A stretch of 59,425 nt of DNA from Polyangiaceae bacterium (lineage in GTDB: Bacteria; Myxococcota_A; Polyangia; Polyangiales; Polyangiaceae): positions 1 through 59,425 of the forward strand of contig JAQSWN010000007.1 in NCBI GenBank assembly GCA_029266615.1, in the 5' to 3' direction. Positions 7,985 through 15,660 of this stretch are shown piece after piece (positions within the stretch are counted from its first letter, which is position 1; each line of letters opens with the position of its first letter). A program made the translations under genes and the position numbers. The notes under the pieces were generated by a model. That model saw only the letters and a program-made list of their open reading frames with translations, was not told the origin of the DNA and searched no databases.

Positions 7985-9358
7985 GTGCCTGGCTCTCTTG
8001 ATATGGATGCGCTGGACAACCAACGCCCGCACAGGTGTTACGTGAAGGCGCGCTGGCGCTTGGCCCTCGGCGTCCTGCTGGTCGCCGTCGTCGCGGCGTG
8101 TTTCGCGGCGCTGTTTCGCGCCGGGATTGATTCCGTACTTCACCATGCCGCAGGGGCCGCGGATGTCGTGTCGGCGATGCGGGCGGCTCCTTGGTGGGCA
8201 CGTCTGCTCCTTCCTGCAATCGGCGGCCTGCTTGCTGGCGGGCTGGGTGCGCTCGCCGCGCGAGCAGCCGGCGGAAGCGGCGTTGGCGACGTGATGGAAG
8301 CGGTCGTCCTCGGCCGCATTCGGCTTTCTATGCCCGTCACGCTGCTAAAGTGCGCGGGGTCCTGGCTCGCGATAGTGTTTGGCGGCTCTATCGGCCGTGA
8401 AGGGCCGCTCATCCAGTTTGGCGGCGCCTGCGGCAAATTCGTCGGCGACTGGCTGGACCTCTCCTCGGGCCGCGCGAGGTTACTCATTGCTGCTGGCACC
8501 GCCGCGGGGTTTGCCGCAGCCTACAACACGCCCTTTGCTGCCGTGCTCTTCGTAATCGAGGTGGTCACCGGCATGGTCGTGATCGATACGATCCTACCTG
8601 TGCTCATTGCCACCGTGGTGGCCACCGCCATCTCGCGCGCCGCTGTCGGGGAGGGACCGATCTACGGGCAACGGGCCTTTCATCTTCAGTCACCTTGGGA
8701 GCTCGTGGCGTTCGCCGGGCTCGGTATCGTGGCTGCGTTGGGGGCTCAGGCTTTCATGCGCCTGCTTACGTTTGGGGAGCATGCTTTCCGGCAGCCGTGG
8801 TTGAAGCTGCCATGGCGCCCCGCCCTCGGAGGCCTCCTCGCGGGAGCGGTGGTGGCTTGGCTGCCAGAGTGTGCGGGCAACGGCTACGAACCGCTGAACG
8901 CCCTGCTCGATGGCACGATCACAACCGGCCTGCTCGTGCTCATCCTTCTTGGCAAGGGCTTCGCGACAACCGCATCCGTGTCCTCCGGTAGCCCCGGCGG
9001 CGTCTTCACGCCAACGCTCCTCATTGGGGGAGCGATTGGAGCCCTGTACATGCGTGGCTTGTCCTGCGTCGGCGCGTCTCTCGGTTCGGCTGGAGGTTAC
9101 GCCCTGGTGGGAATGGCGGCCGCGACGGCCGCGACCACTCACGCCCCGCTCATGGCGGCCGTGATGGTATTCGAACTATCTGGCGACTACGCGATCGCTC
9201 TGCCGCTGCTCCTCGCTACCGCCACCTCGACTTTGATCTCGCGTCACCTGCGCCGTGAGTCGATTTATGCCGCGGAGCTCTTGGAGCGCGGCGTCGGTTG
9301 GGAGGTCACGATGGAAGGGCGCCGCTTGCTGGCGCCGCGCGCGAGACGCAACGGGTAG
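7985..9358 (+). CDS. ClC-family chloride channel/transporter
   Basis: A polytopic protein of 457 residues (GTG start at 7985; an ATG at 8003 is the alternative) with ClC selectivity-filter signatures: GGSGVG (about 97), GSIGREGP (134-141, gating glutamate E139), GSPGGVFTP, and a late SIY tyrosine near the C terminus. No CBS domains follow, so it is the short bacterial form. At the internal proton-glutamate position of CLC-ec1 (E203, in FIIEEM) this protein reads FVIEVV, that is valine, as in ClC channels. This may mean it does not couple Cl- to H+. It stands alone between a GT2 remnant and the polysaccharide locus, convergent with the latter. Confidence 0.93.
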   Translation: MPGSLDMDALDNQRPHRCYVKARWRLALGVLLVAVVAACFAALFRAGIDSVLHHAAGAADVVSAMRAAPWWARLLLPAIGGLLAGGLGALAARAAGGSGVGDVMEAVVLGRIRLSMPVTLLKCAGSWLAIVFGGSIGREGPLIQFGGACGKFVGDWLDLSSGRARLLIAAGTAAGFAAAYNTPFAAVLFVIEVVTGMVVIDTILPVLIATVVATAISRAAVGEGPIYGQRAFHLQSPWELVAFAGLGIVAALGAQAFMRLLTFGEHAFRQPWLKLPWRPALGGLLAGAVVAWLPECAGNGYEPLNALLDGTITTGLLVLILLGKGFATTASVSSGSPGGVFTPTLLIGGAIGALYMRGLSCVGASLGSAGGYALVGMAAATAATTHAPLMAAVMVFELSGDYAIALPLLLATATSTLISRHLRRESIYAAELLERGVGWEVTMEGRRLLAPRARRNG

Positions 9359-9744
9359 CTCACGCCCAAGAAGCACCGCAATGTCACGCGGCCTCGAGCG
9401 CGAAGCTGTTCGTGCCTGGCACTCTCCCCGAAGATTCAAATCGAGGGGCTGCCGCACGAGCAGGTGCTTCGTTTCTCGGGCGGTGAAGCCATCGCGCCTG
9501 TGACGCCTGAAGTCGTGGCGAATCCTCGTGCACACGCTTCCCGATGATCAGTGAAGCAGCCGAGGTCACGTCTAACCGCCTCGGCCCGCTCGGAGCGAGC
9601 CTTAGTTTTGGGTCGAGTTTCACTCTGCTCTCGACAACGTCGACGATGTTCTTGACGCGTCCGGCGACTGATCGTCACCGTTCGTCCCCGCGACCAGCAG
9701 TCGGCCCGCTCTCCCAGAGAGAACCAGCAAGCCTTCGGCAGGGC
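9359..9744. other. Intergenic region without a supportable gene
   Basis: These 386 bases separate the convergent ClC gene and polysaccharide operon. Several short frames cross it on both strands but none has coding-like codon use or a recognisable motif. A perfect 11-bp palindrome GTGCCTGGCAC lies at 9412-9422 and recalls REP-like elements left by REP-associated transposases, but no partner repeat or transposase was found nearby. I see no clear hairpin-plus-T terminator. Confidence 0.5.
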
Positions 9745-10884
9745 TCAACTTTGCGCGCCTAGGCGTTTGCGCGCCGAGGAGAGCTCGGGCTCGCTGCGCG
9801 AGACGCGCTCGCTTTCGTGCAAACAGGCGGCAAAGTACTCGCGCAAGTCGTCGCGAGTGAGGCGGTGGGGAAACGGACGTGCGCGCTCGAAGTGCTTCGC
9901 GCCGCTCAGGTAGGGCGCGTAGAAGGCGGTGCGGCGCGCCAGTAGCTGTTCCAGCGGCGTCGAGGGCGCGGCTGCGGGCTCGATGAGGAAGCCGGGCAAC
10001 GCGAGCAGCTCCGCGACGACCTCGCCGATTTCGTGGATGGTAGGCGAGCTGTCCAGGGTGTGATGGACGATAGTCGAAGCCGCGATGCCACTCTTCACGA
10101 GGGTCGCGACGTCGTCGATGAACCAGTCGATGGGGAGCAAGTTGAGAGGCGTGTTCGGCTCTCCTCGGAGACGCAGGGGACGGCCGAGGGCTCGCAGCGG
10201 GGCGCGAGCGCGGCCGAGCTCCCGCGCGAATCCGTAGATGCCGGTGCTGCTGCCACCAGTGGATTTGCTGCAGGAAGGGCCCACGACGATGGAGGGCCGC
10301 AAGATAGCGAGCTTCATGCCGCGGGCCGCGCAGAGCTCCGCCACGAGGTGCTCCGCGTCCGCCTTGCTCGCCTCGTAACAGTTGTTGAAGCCATCCGTGC
10401 GACGCGGCAGCTGTTCGGTGATGACACCTCCGCGCTTGCCGGCCGTGTAAGCGGTCGACACGTGCACGAACCACTCGCAGCCTAGCGCCTGCGCGAGGTC
10501 CAGCGCGCGCCGCGTGCCCGCGACATTGGTCTCGAAGATCGCGTCGCGGTGTCGCTCCTCGTACTGCAGGCTCGCCGCAAAGTGCCACAGCTCACGCACG
10601 CCGAGCTCGCGCAACCGCTTCTGCGCCTCGGGCGAGACACCGCCGAGGTCCGCGCTCAAGTCTCCGCAGACGGCTTGGGGGGCGGGCACGCGGGGCGCCG
10701 CCGCCAAGGAGCCGCCGGCGACGGTTAGAGCTTGACGAACCCGTTCGGTCGCGGCGCTGGCCGAGCCAGCGCGGGCCAGCGCGACCACCCGCTCGCCTTG
10801 GAGCAGCCAACGCAGCAAAAAATGGCTGCCGACGAAGCCCGTAGCGCCCGTCAGGAGGCGCGGGGCGGAGCCGAGCGTCGTCAC
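9745..10884 (-). CDS. NAD(P)-dependent thioester-reductase-like SDR
   Basis: A 379-residue extended short-chain dehydrogenase. It has the nucleotide-binding TGATGFVGS motif at residues 12-20, the WHFAAS strand, VSTAYTAGKR and the catalytic-type YEASK (Y-x3-K). The region LRPSIVVGPS and the overall order match the NAD_binding_4/thioester reductase group (male sterility, carboxylic acid reductase R domains) rather than sugar epimerases. It starts with GTG overlapping the stop of the GT2 gene (GTGA). As the last gene of a polysaccharide operon it may reduce an activated acyl group or modify a lipid-linked product; this is inferred. The C-terminal 25 residues are charged and poorly conserved. Confidence 0.8.
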   Translation of the reverse strand: MTTLGSAPRLLTGATGFVGSHFLLRWLLQGERVVALARAGSASAATERVRQALTVAGGSLAAAPRVPAPQAVCGDLSADLGGVSPEAQKRLRELGVRELWHFAASLQYEERHRDAIFETNVAGTRRALDLAQALGCEWFVHVSTAYTAGKRGGVITEQLPRRTDGFNNCYEASKADAEHLVAELCAARGMKLAILRPSIVVGPSCSKSTGGSSTGIYGFARELGRARAPLRALGRPLRLRGEPNTPLNLLPIDWFIDDVATLVKSGIAASTIVHHTLDSSPTIHEIGEVVAELLALPGFLIEPAAAPSTPLEQLLARRTAFYAPYLSGAKHFERARPFPHRLTRDDLREYFAACLHESERVSRSEPELSSARKRLGAQS

Positions 10885-12275
10885 GCGCGTCCTCCGGCCA
10901 CCGGGACCTCGGCGGAGGGTGCGACGGCGCGCTCGGTCTTCACCCAGGTGAGGGGCTTGTCGAGCAAGAAGCTGTCGAGCAGCGCCCACGACATAGGGAT
11001 CGTGTGCGCGAGGATGTAGACGGGCACGAGCGGCAAATAGAGGAGCTTCCCGGGCTGCCCGCCCCGCACACAACCCAAGCTGAACGATAAGCCGCAGCTC
11101 ACCAGCATGTACGTAATGACCGCCGTCGCGGGAAACGTGCCCCAACCGAGCGCGCCGAGGGCGAAGCTCATCATCAGCACGCACAGGCAGAGCCCTCCAA
11201 AGCCATCCAAACAGAACTGAACGTAGTGAGCGCGCACCTCGGCGAGCGGCACCTCCGGCTCGGTTTCGCGGCGGTGCAGCGCCATCGCTTGCCACAAACC
11301 GCGCATCCAACGGAGCCGCTGGTGGAAGAAGCTCTTGAAATTGCTCGCCGCAAGATCGTGAGTGCAGAGCGCGTCGTCGTACGCGACGCGGTAACCGCCG
11401 CGGTAAAGCCGGTAGGACATCTCGACGTCCTCCGTGAGCATTTCCGTGTGGAAGCCGCCCACACGTTCTAGCGCCTCCCGCCGCACCATGCCGCCACTGC
11501 CGACGAACATGGCCACGCGCTTGCCGCTGTACAGCGCGTAGCAGCGAAATAGGTACTCCATCTCGAGGAGCTTGGTGAGCATGTTCTCGTCCGCGTTCCG
11601 GGCGGAGCTTGCGACTTGCACGCACGCCAAACCCGGCTCGGCCACGAGCGGCGCCACCATTGCCCGCACCAAGTCCGGCTCTACCTGGTGGTCCGCGTCC
11701 AGGAACAGCAGGAAGTCGCCCGTGGCGTCCGCCGTCGCTTCGTTCAGGCGCCGAGCTTTGCCGCCGGAGGACGCGTGACCTCGAATCGAAATGCGGTGAT
11801 GCGCGCGCTGCCGCACGGCCGCCGCGAGCGCGTAGGTCTCGTCCGAAGAGCCGTCGTCGATGACCACAATCTCGAGCCGCTCGCGCGGATAATCCAGAGC
11901 GTCCAGTGACCACAGGGTGTCGCTGATCACGGCGGCTTCGTCGCGCGCGGCAACGAGCACCGTGACGCTCGGCAACGCCTCCGTCGGCAGCGCCAGCGGT
12001 CGCGCTCGGCGCCGCAACAGCGTGCGCGCGGAGAAGAAGAAGTAGCAGGTGCCTTGCACCACGACGACGACGCTGGCCAGCACCCCCAAGAGCCAAAGGC
12101 CGGGAGGGGTGAGCGCCAGAGCGGTAGCGAACAACGTGATCGCCAACGCGCCGAAGCGACGCTGACGTCGCAACGCGTCGACCGTGTAGATGAGCGCGGA
12201 CGCGAACAATGCCGCGGACGCGAGCCCCAGCACGATTAACGCGTGCTTGCCGTAAGAGCCGAGCAGCTCAGCCAT
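10881..12275 (-). CDS. Processive membrane GT2 glycosyltransferase
   Basis: A protein of 464 residues. Two N-terminal membrane helices (about 10-65) precede a GT-A domain with VLVAARDEAAVI, the UDP-binding DDGSSDET, LDADH (DxD), TEDVEMSYRLYRGGYRV and QRLRWMRG, the QxxRW motif of processive synthases (PgaC, hyaluronan and cellulose synthase types). Three or four C-terminal membrane helices follow. It probably polymerises and extrudes a beta-linked surface polysaccharide. The ATG at 12275 overlaps the upstream gene by 8 bases; the longer frame to 12407 is shadow sequence inside that gene. It overlaps the downstream SDR by four bases. Confidence 0.9.
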   Translation of the reverse strand: MAELLGSYGKHALIVLGLASAALFASALIYTVDALRRQRRFGALAITLFATALALTPPGLWLLGVLASVVVVVQGTCYFFFSARTLLRRRARPLALPTEALPSVTVLVAARDEAAVISDTLWSLDALDYPRERLEIVVIDDGSSDETYALAAAVRQRAHHRISIRGHASSGGKARRLNEATADATGDFLLFLDADHQVEPDLVRAMVAPLVAEPGLACVQVASSARNADENMLTKLLEMEYLFRCYALYSGKRVAMFVGSGGMVRREALERVGGFHTEMLTEDVEMSYRLYRGGYRVAYDDALCTHDLAASNFKSFFHQRLRWMRGLWQAMALHRRETEPEVPLAEVRAHYVQFCLDGFGGLCLCVLMMSFALGALGWGTFPATAVITYMLVSCGLSFSLGCVRGGQPGKLLYLPLVPVYILAHTIPMSWALLDSFLLDKPLTWVKTERAVAPSAEVPVAGGRA

Positions 12276-14238
12276 GTTTCGCTCCTGGCTCGGTGAAACC
12301 ATGCGAAGCGCGCGGCTCCGAGACCGCGCCGCGCTCCTCGAAGTAAGCGCGATAGCCGCGCGACGCATGCAGAAACCCTTGCTCGACCAATGCCCAGGCG
12401 CCGCCATACCGCCGCCGTCCCGGCGTACGAATCAGGAGCTCGCTCTCCGGCGCGAGGCGCTTCTGGTAGTCGTCGTACTGGTGCTGGGCGAACTCCACGT
12501 AGCGGGCGCTCCGCACGCTCTCCCCGACTTTGGTCTTGAAGGCGGGCGTGAGCTTGTAGTGGAGCAGCACCCCCGTGACGTCGGCTAGACGCGCTCGGTT
12601 GGAGTAATGCGGGTGGACGACCGGCTTCAGCGCGCCGTCCAGAAAGACGAGCGGGTGCTTCGTGAGTAGAAATTGCGAGCGCTCACGGCTGCCGAAAACG
12701 CGCCCGCGAATACCCCCGAAGTAGCAGCCAATCGTCGGGCTCGGCAGCTCGTTGTGGTCGCAGAAATTGGCGACTTCAGGCGCGAAGTAGCCTACTTTGT
12801 CGACGTCGTCCAAGTCGTAATACGGGTACTCGGATTTCAAATCGACGGCGCGTGCGGCTCCGAAAGCGTTGCGCTCCGCGAACATGTCCAGCAAGTAGGC
12901 GACCAGCGCGGTCGCGCCTCGCGTTCGCAGGTAGCCGAGCAGGCTCCCGAGCGGCAGCGCCTCCGAGCCGGGGTAGTCGAACAGCTCGTCCACGTCGACG
13001 TTGAGGCACCAGCGACCCTGACAGTGCCGCTCGATGATCAGACGCCGGAGCTCGTTTTCGTAGTGCTTGTGAGGAAGCGACGTTTCGTAGACGGTGACGT
13101 CCGGCTCGCGCTCGAGCGCGGCGCGACTGCCGTCGTCCGAGCCGTTGTCCACGAACACGAAGCGACGCACGCCGAGCCCGCGATAGTGCTCGAGGAACGA
13201 CGGCAGATGCTCCCCTCCGTTCCGAACGAGGCACACGACGATGCACTCGTGCTCGGCGTAGTTGAGGTCGACCGCGCCCGACACGTGATGAATGTGGTCC
13301 AGCAGGGCAGGCCGTGCCGCGTCGGGCGGGCACGCAAACCGCGGAAAAGCGAGCTGAATGACTCGGGCGAGCTGGAGCCGGCAGTCTCCGTCGCTCAGCT
13401 GCCGCGCGCGGTGAGCGGCGTGCTCACGGAAGAAGGCGGCGCTGCGAGCGTCGTTCAGGAGCCAGAGCACGAGCGCCCCCGCTCGCCCCGGTTCGGGCCC
13501 GTAGCACGTGTACGGGAAGCAGAAGCGTGCCGGGTCGTAGGCGCGCGGCGCTAGCAAAATCGCGCCGCTCTCGGCGCAGTGAGCAGCGAGAGCGCCTCCG
13601 TCCAGCAACGGCGCGGGCAAGTAGACGAGCTCACTCTCCGCGATCTTTGCGGGCGCGTCGGTCGGCGCGTGGAATCTGAGTCGGTACCGCAGCCGCAGCC
13701 ACGCGTACGCGGCCGCACCCAGCTCGCGCAGCAGGTTCACGCGCGGCCGCCCCGGCGCGGCGACGACGCCGAACGTCGGCCGGCCGCGGCGCGCGGGGCG
13801 AGCGCCGCCGGATAAGTACGCGGTGGGCGTCGGGCCGAGCCAAGGCGCGGCCACGTCTGCGGCGCGGATCGCGGTCTTGTCGAAGACCTCACGAACCCGC
13901 GAATATTGGCTGCAGATCACACAATCTGCCGCCGACAAGGCGCGTCGGTACGACGCGAGCTCTCGCGCGGCCTCCGGCAACGCTTCGTCCACCCAGACCG
14001 CCAGCGCCACCCCAGGCCGATGCTCCAAGAGGTGATGCAAGGGCTCGACCCAACTCACGCTCTCGGGAGACAGCGAGAGGAGCACGAGGTCGTACGAAAA
14101 CGGCTCGACCGGGGAGCACGAAAGCGCGAGCGCGCACAGCTCGTCGAAGCCGAGCCAGGCTGCGCCGAGCGCGCGCTGCCATGCCTCGAGCGACGCGCTG
14201 GGGCGGGACGGGTGTGCGGTGACGCAACACGCTTTCAT
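12268..14238 (-). CDS. Large GT2-like glycosyltransferase with extra N-terminal domain
   Basis: A protein of 656 residues. The C-terminal half (from about residue 330) has the Glyco_tranf_2_4/GT92-like pattern: CLVRNGGEHLPSFLEHYRGL, FVFVDNGSDDGS, then WCLNVDVDELFDYP, where DVDE is the likely metal-binding acid cluster. It continues through AYLLDMFAER and VHPHYSNR. The N-terminal 300 residues look like a separate alpha/beta domain resembling a degenerate GT-B half (SADCVICSQYSRVREVFDK) and are not assigned. The start ATG at 14238 overlaps the stop of the GT4 gene (ATGA). A TTG at 14250 is possible but unnecessary. It is predicted to be cytosolic and to act before the processive synthase. Confidence 0.8.
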   Translation of the reverse strand: MKACCVTAHPSRPSASLEAWQRALGAAWLGFDELCALALSCSPVEPFSYDLVLLSLSPESVSWVEPLHHLLEHRPGVALAVWVDEALPEAARELASYRRALSAADCVICSQYSRVREVFDKTAIRAADVAAPWLGPTPTAYLSGGARPARRGRPTFGVVAAPGRPRVNLLRELGAAAYAWLRLRYRLRFHAPTDAPAKIAESELVYLPAPLLDGGALAAHCAESGAILLAPRAYDPARFCFPYTCYGPEPGRAGALVLWLLNDARSAAFFREHAAHRARQLSDGDCRLQLARVIQLAFPRFACPPDAARPALLDHIHHVSGAVDLNYAEHECIVVCLVRNGGEHLPSFLEHYRGLGVRRFVFVDNGSDDGSRAALEREPDVTVYETSLPHKHYENELRRLIIERHCQGRWCLNVDVDELFDYPGSEALPLGSLLGYLRTRGATALVAYLLDMFAERNAFGAARAVDLKSEYPYYDLDDVDKVGYFAPEVANFCDHNELPSPTIGCYFGGIRGRVFGSRERSQFLLTKHPLVFLDGALKPVVHPHYSNRARLADVTGVLLHYKLTPAFKTKVGESVRSARYVEFAQHQYDDYQKRLAPESELLIRTPGRRRYGGAWALVEQGFLHASRGYRAYFEERGAVSEPRASHGFTEPGAKHG

Positions 14239-15437
14239 GCCGCCGCCCAATCACGAGCGCCACGGGCGCTCGCCTCACGGTACATGTCGCAGTACTCGTC
14301 TGCGATGCGCTTCCAGTCGCACCGCGCCGCCACGCGAGACTTCGCCCGCGCCGCGAGACGCCGGGCCTGCTCCGGGTCGAGTAACAGACGCTCTACGCCG
14401 CTGGCGAGCGACGCGGCGTCTCCGTTTCGGAACAGCAGGCAGTCCCTTTCGTGGGCAAACAGCTCCGTGACGCACGGCAAATCCGAGCAAACGAGCGGGG
14501 TTCCGGCCGCGGCCGGCTCGAGCATGGAGTAAGGGTAGTACTCGAGCTCGCTCGGCATCACGCACACGTCCGCGCGTTGATACAGCGTGTTGCGCTGGGC
14601 CTCGTTCAGCCAGCCGAGCACCAGGAGGCGGTCGCCGAGGCGGCGCGCTCGCCGGGAGATCTCCCAAACGTAGGAGTACCACTCCTTCTCCCAGCTCAAG
14701 TACTTGCGTCCCGCGAGCACGAAGTGTGCTTCGTGGCCGGCCGCGAGCAGGCGCTCGGCCGCGCTCACGAAGTGCTCCAGACCCTTGCCGTGCGTCCAGC
14801 GGGAGAGGCAAACGACGACGCCAGCGCCCGGCTGGAGCCGTCGTTCCAACGCGGCCGCGAACGCGTCGTCGGTCGGCGACAGGTCCTCGAGGCGCACGCC
14901 GTTGCCAACGACACGCACCGGCTTGTCCCGCGGGAGGTCCGGATACGCGCGCTCCAAGTAGCTGCGCGTGGCTTCGTTCAGCACGTGAACGAGCGATGCT
15001 TGCTCGAGGATGAGCCGCTCCAGCTCGAGGAAATCGCTCGGGTTTTTACGGGTGCCCTGCTCGTGCTTCACCAGGTTGTGCACGCTGTACACGACCGCCT
15101 GCCGAGGGACGTGACGCTCCATGCCGGCAGCCAATTTGGCGATGCTGGCGTTGACGCTGAGCACGTGCACGACGTCGTACCGCTCCCGCGCCATGAGCTC
15201 GGCGCATTGCTCTTCTGCCGAGCCCCAGACGAACGTTTGAAGCAAACGACGGGGGTCTGCGCTGTCGCAGCGGTACAGCTTGCCCGACATCGCGAGCTTG
15301 AGCGGGTTGTAATAGAGGAGGAAGACGTCCAGCTGCTCGAGTTGGTGACGTAGTTCTTCTGTGACGCCGTTGATGACGCGGCCCAACCCGCCCGCCACGT
15401 GGGCTCCGAACTCGAACGAGACGAGCAGAACCTTCAC
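14235..15437 (-). CDS. GT4-family glycosyltransferase
   Basis: A GT-B fold enzyme of 400 residues. The N-terminal domain begins KVLLVSFEFGAHVAGGLGRV, the glycogen-synthase-like nucleotide loop, and includes YDVVHVLSVNASI and YSVHNLVKHEQG. The C-terminal domain has VVCLSRWTHGKGLEHFV, VLGWLNEAQRN and the EX7E region ELEYYPYSMLEPAAAGTPLV, typical of GT4. The GTG start at 15437 is chosen because a GGGAGAG Shine-Dalgarno sequence sits a few bases upstream; a longer frame to 15767 lacks coding character. It is the first gene of the four-gene overlapping run and is separated from the membrane GT-C gene by 223 bases that may carry its own promoter. Confidence 0.9.
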   Translation of the reverse strand: MKVLLVSFEFGAHVAGGLGRVINGVTEELRHQLEQLDVFLLYYNPLKLAMSGKLYRCDSADPRRLLQTFVWGSAEEQCAELMARERYDVVHVLSVNASIAKLAAGMERHVPRQAVVYSVHNLVKHEQGTRKNPSDFLELERLILEQASLVHVLNEATRSYLERAYPDLPRDKPVRVVGNGVRLEDLSPTDDAFAAALERRLQPGAGVVVCLSRWTHGKGLEHFVSAAERLLAAGHEAHFVLAGRKYLSWEKEWYSYVWEISRRARRLGDRLLVLGWLNEAQRNTLYQRADVCVMPSELEYYPYSMLEPAAAGTPLVCSDLPCVTELFAHERDCLLFRNGDAASLASGVERLLLDPEQARRLAARAKSRVAARCDWKRIADEYCDMYREASARGARDWAAA

Positions 15438-15599
15438 GTGCTCTCCCAACGAGGCCAGGAGCGGACGTCCGCCATCGGGTCGAAGCCGAAAGCCGCTCGC
15501 AGGCGAGCGCTCGGGAGCGGAGAGGTCGCGGTCATCGGATCGCTCGGGTGGGTTCGAAGCTATAGAGCCCCGCGCCTCCCCAAACCTTCGCTCCCACCC

Positions 15600-15614
15600 G
15601 CAATATTTCAGCCC
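15600..15614 (-). promoter_or_regulatory. Possible sigma-54 promoter element
   Basis: On the minus strand GGGCTGAAATATTGC has the GG-N10-GC spacing of a -24/-12 promoter with TTGC at -12. It lies about 150 bases upstream of the GT4 start, in the only long gap of this operon. The -24 box is weak, and no enhancer site was identified. Confidence 0.3.
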
Positions 15615-15660
15615 AACGACTCTGGTACCGGTTCCAGTATCGCTGCTTGGAGCGCTCGCT

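Noticed and set aside
9412..9422. Palindrome GTGCCTGGCAC as a REP/IS relic
   Set aside because: A single short palindrome with no partner copy or transposase remnant is not enough to call a mobile element.
12673..13554. 293-codon + strand frame opposite the large GT2-like gene
   Set aside because: It lies opposite conserved glycosyltransferase motifs; composition is Arg/Val/Glu-rich as expected from reading GC-rich codons backwards.
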